NCBI GenBank assembly: GCA_015179125.1
Contig: WHVA01000235.1
Span: 62,001 to 126,000, forward strand
DNA length: 64,000 nucleotides
Source: Gautieria morchelliformis
Lineage: Eukaryota; Basidiomycota; Agaricomycetes; Gomphales; Gomphaceae
Direction: 5' to 3'
The notes beneath the pieces are model-generated. The model was given only the letters and a program-made list of their open reading frames with translations, was not told the DNA's origin and searched no databases. This document shows, one piece after another, positions 58,663-64,000 of this stretch. A program made the translations under genes and the position numbers. How positions within the stretch are numbered: the stretch's first letter is position 1; every line of letters begins with the position of its first letter.

Positions 58663-59539
58663 TCACCCCCCCTCTAGAATGCAATGTCCCGATGCATAAA
58701 GGTCCCAGTTGGCTCTTGGTCTAACCGCCCATCCAAATTGGGAGGACACAGTGCAATGGAGGGAGCTGGAGGAGATACAAGGATTGTGAATGAGAAGCGG
58801 AGCAGCAGGGCAGTGTATGGCCACCGTAAGCACATGGCAGGATGCCTCAGGGGCAGCACATGCAGGCCAGGGGCATGAAGCAAGCTGAAGGGGGCAAGGC
58901 ATGACAGCAGTGTGCAGCAGACACTGCAAGGCCATGGAGGGAGTGTGAACTGGGCACAGAGCGCCTGGGATGTGCAGCCTGCAGGGGCATCTCCAGTGGG
59001 CCTAAGGGTGGAGACACAGGTGCTGTGGCTCGTTCCGTGTGCGTACAGCTTCATGACAACGACGTTGCAAGAGCGTGATGAGATTGGGCCTCTTGTCACA
59101 CACATTGACCCCCTAGCAGCTCCAAGAATTGGAAGGCACCCCAAACTTGTTCCAGGTGAAAGCGACAGCACAGCATGTTGTGGAAAGCATGCACCAACCT
59201 CTGGACCCCCTGGTACATCCTAGAAGCTCTTAGGTCACAATGCTCAACGCATAATGCGGAGGGCCAATGTGTGTGCTTGTGTTGCTCTGTCCTACACCCC
59301 TACCCTGCAGTGCAGCCCACCACATCCCACAAAGCGCCACATACGCTCCTTCTGCGACCCCCATGCCGCATGCTGTGTGTTGGGCTCTCACGGCGGTGGG
59401 CACAACAATGTGGCATGTGCGCAAGCGTGCACGTTGACCCGATGCACCATAGGATGGGCACGGGTGGTGTGTCTGTGAAGCATGGTGAGTGGTGTAGGTG
59501 CATGCCTTTGTCACCTTCTCCTCCTCTCCAGGATGTGTT
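58663..59539. other. Unrecognised
   Basis: Presumably interior of the A-related element plus unknown DNA. The long minus frame (58674-59171) is Cys/Leu/Pro-rich without a domain and looks compositional. Confidence 0.35.
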
Positions 59540-60006
59540 TGTTATAAAATTACAAGTATTGTTCATTCATGATTCAAACTATCATACACATCCCCGATCC
59601 ACATTCCACACACACGTCCACACCAGCCATTTTTTTGGTGGTCGATACATCAAACTGCGGGCACGTCCCCAAACCCGAGTGCGTCTGATCCGTGGAGTGG
59701 CACGACAGCTAGCCCGTTGGCCACTCATATTTCCTTTTCTCTTCTTTCTTTCTTTCCTCCATATCAGTTGTTTCTGATGTCCACACCATATTCCACCCCT
59801 CCCATTCAATAGACAGAATATGTACACATTCTGCAGCAGCCGGCACACCAAACCCTGTAACCTAGTCCTCGCATCCGCACCCTCATACACCGGTTACGTT
59901 TATCCGTCCTAGCTCATTCCACATAGTAGTTAAAAGGCTGCCGTGTGTACAGTACAGTCCCCAGTCAATCGTACTCACCTATTCACCACACGAGGCATTG
60001 CATGGA

Positions 60007-60391
60007 CACTGCAGGCATATAAAAATTTTCTTGTAAAAACTGTTGAAAAAACTGTAAAGATTTTCCAAATATTTTTAGTGTTTTTTATGTAGAAAAAACT
60101 ATAATAAAGTTTTATGTTTTTATTAGAATTTGTTGAGCAAGAAAATTGTAAAAAATTTCAAAGTTTTTTTTAGTGTTTTTTATGGGTTTCTTTGTGTGTT
60201 CACAAAGAAACTTATAAAAAACCCTGCAAAAACTTTAAACTTTTTTACAATTTTCTTGCTCAACAAATTCTATCAAAAACACAAAATTTTATGAAAGTTT
60301 TTTTACATTAAAAATACTAAAAAAATTTGTAATATCTTTACAATTTTTTGAACAGTTTTTCAGACCAAAAAATCTTTATATGCCTCCAGTG
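60007..60391. mobile_element. AT-rich foldback element, CACTG ends (CMC/EnSpm-like MITE?)
   Basis: The ends are CACTGCAGGCATATAAA and its near-complement, and the whole element is one long imperfect palindrome centred near 60200. Comparison with the uninterrupted F copy 4 indicates a 3-bp target duplication (GGA/TGA, one mismatch). CACT(A/G) ends plus a 3-bp duplication are the CMC signature; with so short a duplication this is tentative. Confidence 0.6.
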
Positions 60392-60527
60392 TGAAGCATA
60401 TTGCTCATGTAGATTTTGTTTTACTGCACATATACCCTGTGAAAACTATTCTCTTTCGCATCATACTCGTACTCAATTTGATTTCATTTTGAAGTCTGAA
60501 TCATATCCCTACTCAACAAGTGGTCTC

Positions 60528-61213
60528 AGGGCTGTCCACAAGTCCAGGTTCCTGCAGGTGACTCACAGTTCAACCTGTGATTTTAACCTGCGGATCCAAC
60601 TCCCACAAGTCCAGGTGACCTGGCACCTAAAAACCTGCCAAGTCCAGGTTTGGCCTTTGGAATTCCACAGGTGACTCGCAGACCTGCAAGCCTTAAATGC
60701 CAAGAATTCATGTCATTTACATGTCATTCAACTACTATTACTTCATTCTGCACAACAGCCTTCTTGACATGCTTACTCTTATCATGCAGCAACTCTACAA
60801 CACATTCCTCAGGAACAAGTCCTTCATATGAGAGCCATGTGCTGATTATGGTCCCGGCACGTGTCAACTCTTCCTTCAGAGAGTGACACATCCGTGATAC
60901 AGTCAGTCGGCCCTGACTGAATACACATTTGACATCTGTGGATGTTTCTAGAGGAGCATGGTCAAAATAGGATGTAAGGATGTGTGAAATAGCTCACCCC
61001 ATCCCCACGGGAGGAGACACGTCATGCACTCCCATGGGGTGAGTCAGCTCGGAATAATATGGCAAGTCACTGCAAGTCACCCACAGGTTTAACCTGCGGG
61101 TCCAAGTCAACCTGCAGAAAAACTCAGGTCAAGTCCAGGTTCCACTTCTGGAAGCTGGCAAACCTGCAAGTCCAAGTCCAGGTAACCTGCAGGTTGACTC
61201 GTGGACAGCCCTG
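60528..61213. mobile_element. Non-autonomous hAT element 3
   Basis: The terminal inverted repeats are CAGGGCTGTCCAC; the 8-bp duplication AGTGGTCT flanks both ends (60520-60527 and 61214-61221). Many AAGTCCAGGT and ACCTGCAAGTC motifs in both orientations fill both ends, as expected for hAT transposase-binding subterminal repeats. No transposase frame. Confidence 0.9.
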
Positions 61214-61242
61214 AGTGGTCTTAGGAACTTTTATTCTTTTCA

Positions 61243-62191
61243 GTGTTATCCCAACCTATGTCCTCTGGGACAGGGGTTCCTTGAGAGGGAACGGCGTTGA
61301 ACATGCGGTACCTCATGTCTCGTGGGGCCTGGCATGCAGGACTTGTGCGGATGGGCATATGTCTGTACAAGTCACACAGCTCTTCGTGGCCTGCGTGGGC
61401 AGCAGCATGGCATATCCACATGCAAGGGTTATCCATGTCGAGTGGCAGCGCTACACCCGTAAGCAGGGGACTTCTGTGGAGGCCTTGGCAGCCATGGTCA
61501 CATAGAACATGCCTGTGTGGGCCTTCGGTCTGCCATCGCACACCTTGCCCTGTCTCAGGTGTGCGGAAGCACCTCTGTCATGCGTGTGCCATGCGCGCCT
61601 TCATGCACCGTGTGATGCAGTTGCACGCATGCGAGGGGTGTCGAGCATGTTCGGGCAGCACCATCATGGTGTGGGTTGAGGCATCTCCTGGGTGTGGGCT
61701 GGGATGCAAGGCCTCCGTCCACACTGCCGGTGGGTGTACGGGAGTGGGTGTGAGTTCTGGTGGGTGCACGGCAAGGCTCACTGCAGCATCCAGCATGGGT
61801 GGTGGAGTGCCATGCACATGGGCACATGTGGCGTTGTCCATGCACCGAAGCACTGCCATACCTTGCATGTGCGTGTGTGGGGCTGTGTGCAAGAGTGCAG
61901 CTGGCCCAGAGGCATGTGGAGATGCAGGGATTGCTGGTACGCATGGGGAGTTGTATGACAGGTGCACGGTGCACTGAACACCATCGGGAGCAGGATGACA
62001 TCTGGGGCATGCAATGCGGAACATCCATGGGGATGTCAGGGCATGCGTGGCTGGAAGGACTCGGGTGTGATCAGCGCAGAAGCACGGGAACGTGCGCTGG
62101 GCACATTTGGGGGGCGTGGAGTGGGGGCAACTCTCACCCCCTCTCTATGGTGTATCAACCTGACACACCTTCCAACCGCTTGCTTGCATTC
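61243..62191. other. Unrecognised GC-rich region
   Basis: Rich in GCATG and TGTGG words; several overlapping long frames on both strands, none with a domain. No repeat ends were found. Confidence 0.35.
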
Positions 62192-62799
62192 TGAAAAGAA
62201 TAAAAGTTCCTAAGACCGCTTGTTGAGTAGGGATATGATTCAGATTTCGAAATGAAATCAAATTGAGTATAAGTTTGATACGAAAGAGAATAGTTTGCAC
62301 AGAATATATGTGCAGTAAACAAAATCTACATGAGCAATATGCTTCAATGTGATGCTTAGTGTGTCGAATAGGTGAGTACGATTTGACTGACTATCTACTG
62401 TGTACATGACTGCTATTTAAGTGACACGTGAATCAAGTTATGATGGGAGATACAATCACCGGTACGACTGGGCACAAATGTAGGACTTGGGGGTTATAGC
62501 ACTGGCTGCTGCAGTATATACTAAATATCAAATGGAACGTGATGCATATGTTCTTGAATATCAGAAAAGAGGAATGGGTGTGTGGAAAGGGAAATATGAA
62601 AGAAATGTCCGTGTCTGATGGATCAACCATCATGCCACTCCGTGGATTAAGTCGTCTCGGGCTGTGGTTGCTCCGTGGCTTTTTGTGTATGGTGGATCAT
62701 GTGAGGTCGTGTGTGTTTGTAGAGATGTGTGTGAGTATATGGAAGGATCATGTATGATAGTTTGAATCATGAAAGAATGATACTTGTAATTTTATAACA
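62192..62799 (-). repeat. Solo LTR, family F, copy 4 (reverse)
   Basis: On the minus strand it starts TGTTATAAAATTAC and ends TTATTCTTTTCA. The right flank is TGCAT; the same TGCAT occurs on the left two bases away from the LTR end, so the duplication is probable but not clean. It lacks both insertions found in copy 3 and so supplies the empty-site comparison for them. Confidence 0.75.
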
Positions 62800-64000
62800 T
62801 GCATAACTTAACGCAGCCTGGAAGGTGCCTGTTGCTGCCCCTTGCTGCTTTGTGGGGGAGTGGCTCCAACCTGACATTGCTCATCACCCTGCTACCACAC
62901 CACATGTGAAGCTGTCCACACATGGTGAGGTTGTGCATGTGCTGCTGTCCAGGTTTACAGAGTCATCTTATAGGGTGTGCGAGCGATGGGAGGTGGTGTG
63001 GGACAGCACATGTGCAACGATGGTTGCTTCTGGTCACGCGGCAGGCTCTGAGGTGTCGAAGGATGACTACTCAGTGCCACTCTCGCTGCTGTCTGCCATG
63101 CCGATGCCTCTGTATCTTCCAAGCTTCTCTGGGCGTTGCCATACCCCGACCCCTCAGTGCTATGCCTGTGTCGACATGCATCGCAGCATCCCCAACCTCA
63201 GCCTCGCCAGCAAGTTGCATCCCGAGCGCATGTGCGTTTCCGGTAGGAGACAGGTATTCACTCCATATGCACTCTGCACTACGTCGCCTATGTTGTGTGG
63301 GATGCATGTTTAGCACATATGACCATTGATATGGGTGTGGCAGAGTCATGTGAGGTCCCTCCTCGTCTGCACTGTATGACCCAAGTGATGTGCTGCACAG
63401 AGCCAGACGCAGAAGAGAGTGTTCGTGGATCCTGTTCCTTGTCGGGTAGCACAATCCCAACACGTGCAATCCCACGCCCCAGTTCATCCAGCATGTGGAT
63501 GAGACATCGGGCTCGTGGGCCGCGAGGTGGGTCACCTTCGTCCTCTTGCCCGGGATTTGTCCCTCCTACAATACATGTCGGGAAGGTAGGCAGCATGGGG
63601 ATTGACTCGTCATGGGACACGGCGTTACGCAAGGGGTGAGTCGAGGGTGCAGATGCGTTATGCACGCAGTTGTGAGCTGTCTTGACAGGTGCATGTTCTC
63701 TCTCCATCTCCCTTGTGCAAGTGGTGCATGCTGCGACCAGGCTTTGCTTCAAGATAGGGGTGCAGCGCTACACTGCAGTGAAGTGCGACTCTATGTGATA
63801 GCTCGTGGCGAGATGTTGCACTGCAGCATGGCAGGCGAAAAGATGTGTGGTGATGCATGGGCTGCCATGTGTCCAGGTGCCCATACGCGAGTACGGTGCT
63901 GGACCTGGCCATGGCGCAGTGTCTGTTCGACGGGGTGACCGTGTTGCTGTCAGAGGTCTCACTGCGTGGTGCGTTATGAGAGCCTCGGATGAACAGTACT
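62800..64000. other. Unrecognised, window edge
   Basis: Several overlapping frames (for example 62825-63313 plus, 63288-63752 minus) without known motifs; composition resembles 61243-62191. Nothing further is supported. Confidence 0.35.

Larger units (their letters stand above)
59540..61242 (+). repeat. Solo LTR, family F, copy 3, carrying two nested insertions
   Basis: Begins TGTTATAAAATT and ends TTATTCTTTTCA; flanked by GTGTT (59535-59539 and 61243-61247). Inside it lie a 385-bp foldback element (60007-60391) and a 686-bp hAT element (60528-61213). Without them the LTR is about 620 bp, close to copy 4. Confidence 0.85.

Noticed and set aside
58674-59171. 165-aa Cys/Leu-rich membrane-like protein on the minus strand
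   Set aside because: No conserved motif, overlapping frames on both strands are equally open, and it starts within the edge of an LTR element.
61220-64000. Multiple 80-230 aa frames as genes
   Set aside because: They overlap on both strands, have no domains, no splice-supported extension, and share a GCATG-rich composition.
1-64000. CRISPR array, telomere repeat or rDNA
   Set aside because: No regularly spaced repeats with unique spacers, no telomere-type hexamer array and no rRNA core sequence were found.

Overview
The window looks like an Agaricomycete (mushroom-forming basidiomycete) chromosome segment. Genes have many short introns (mostly 37-74 nt, GT-AG). Families typical of such fungi are present: a NACHT-ankyrin NLR-like protein, a FunK1 kinase relic and chitin synthase. 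Ty3/Gypsy chromoviruses and solo LTRs are abundant. No bacterial features, CRISPR or rRNA were seen.

Layout. 1-6 kb: broken RNase H1 N-terminal-like gene, a two-exon zinc-finger-like gene, a TA-flanked TIR element, and a chitin synthase pseudogene. 7.3-22.3 kb: a nest of Gypsy families (called A, B, C here) with inserted solo LTRs of families B and D, ending in the 3' end of another LTR element. 22.8-26.1 kb: an apparently intact six-exon NLR-like gene (1,002 aa). 27-29 kb: an unknown gene split by a hAT element. 29-40.4 kb: the other parts of Gypsy C and B, two further solo LTRs, and a FunK1 relic in two pieces. 41-42.7 kb: a SAM-like hypothetical gene with one in-frame stop. 43 kb: a Pro/Ala-coding minisatellite. 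48.7-54.7 kb: an apparently intact 14-exon DDX60/Ski2-type DExH helicase (1,773 aa). 55-64 kb: non-autonomous hAT elements, a foldback element, and solo LTRs of family F, one carrying two nested insertions, in otherwise unrecognised DNA.

Main structural result. Three nearly identical family-A LTRs (16.1, 34.2 and 39.9 kb) each have unmatched 5-bp flanks, but the six flanks pair up between copies (TTTAT, GAGAT, CTGTC). The simplest reading is two inversions, of about 17.7 kb and 5.2 kb, by recombination between oppositely oriented LTRs. The FunK1 relic supports this: its 5' piece ends at one LTR, its 3' piece starts in the same codon frame at another LTR 6 kb away on the opposite strand, and both pieces carry the same 5-bp duplication.

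Two Gypsy families (B, and probably C) carry an antisense, tail-to-tail accessory gene between the chromodomain and the 3' LTR. In B it encodes a charged coiled coil plus a cysteine array with exact Zn(II)2Cys6 spacing. This is the best candidate for something little described. The host genes that look functional here are the NLR-like protein and the DDX60-like helicase, both of families linked to self/non-self or nucleic-acid surveillance; no direct link between them is shown.
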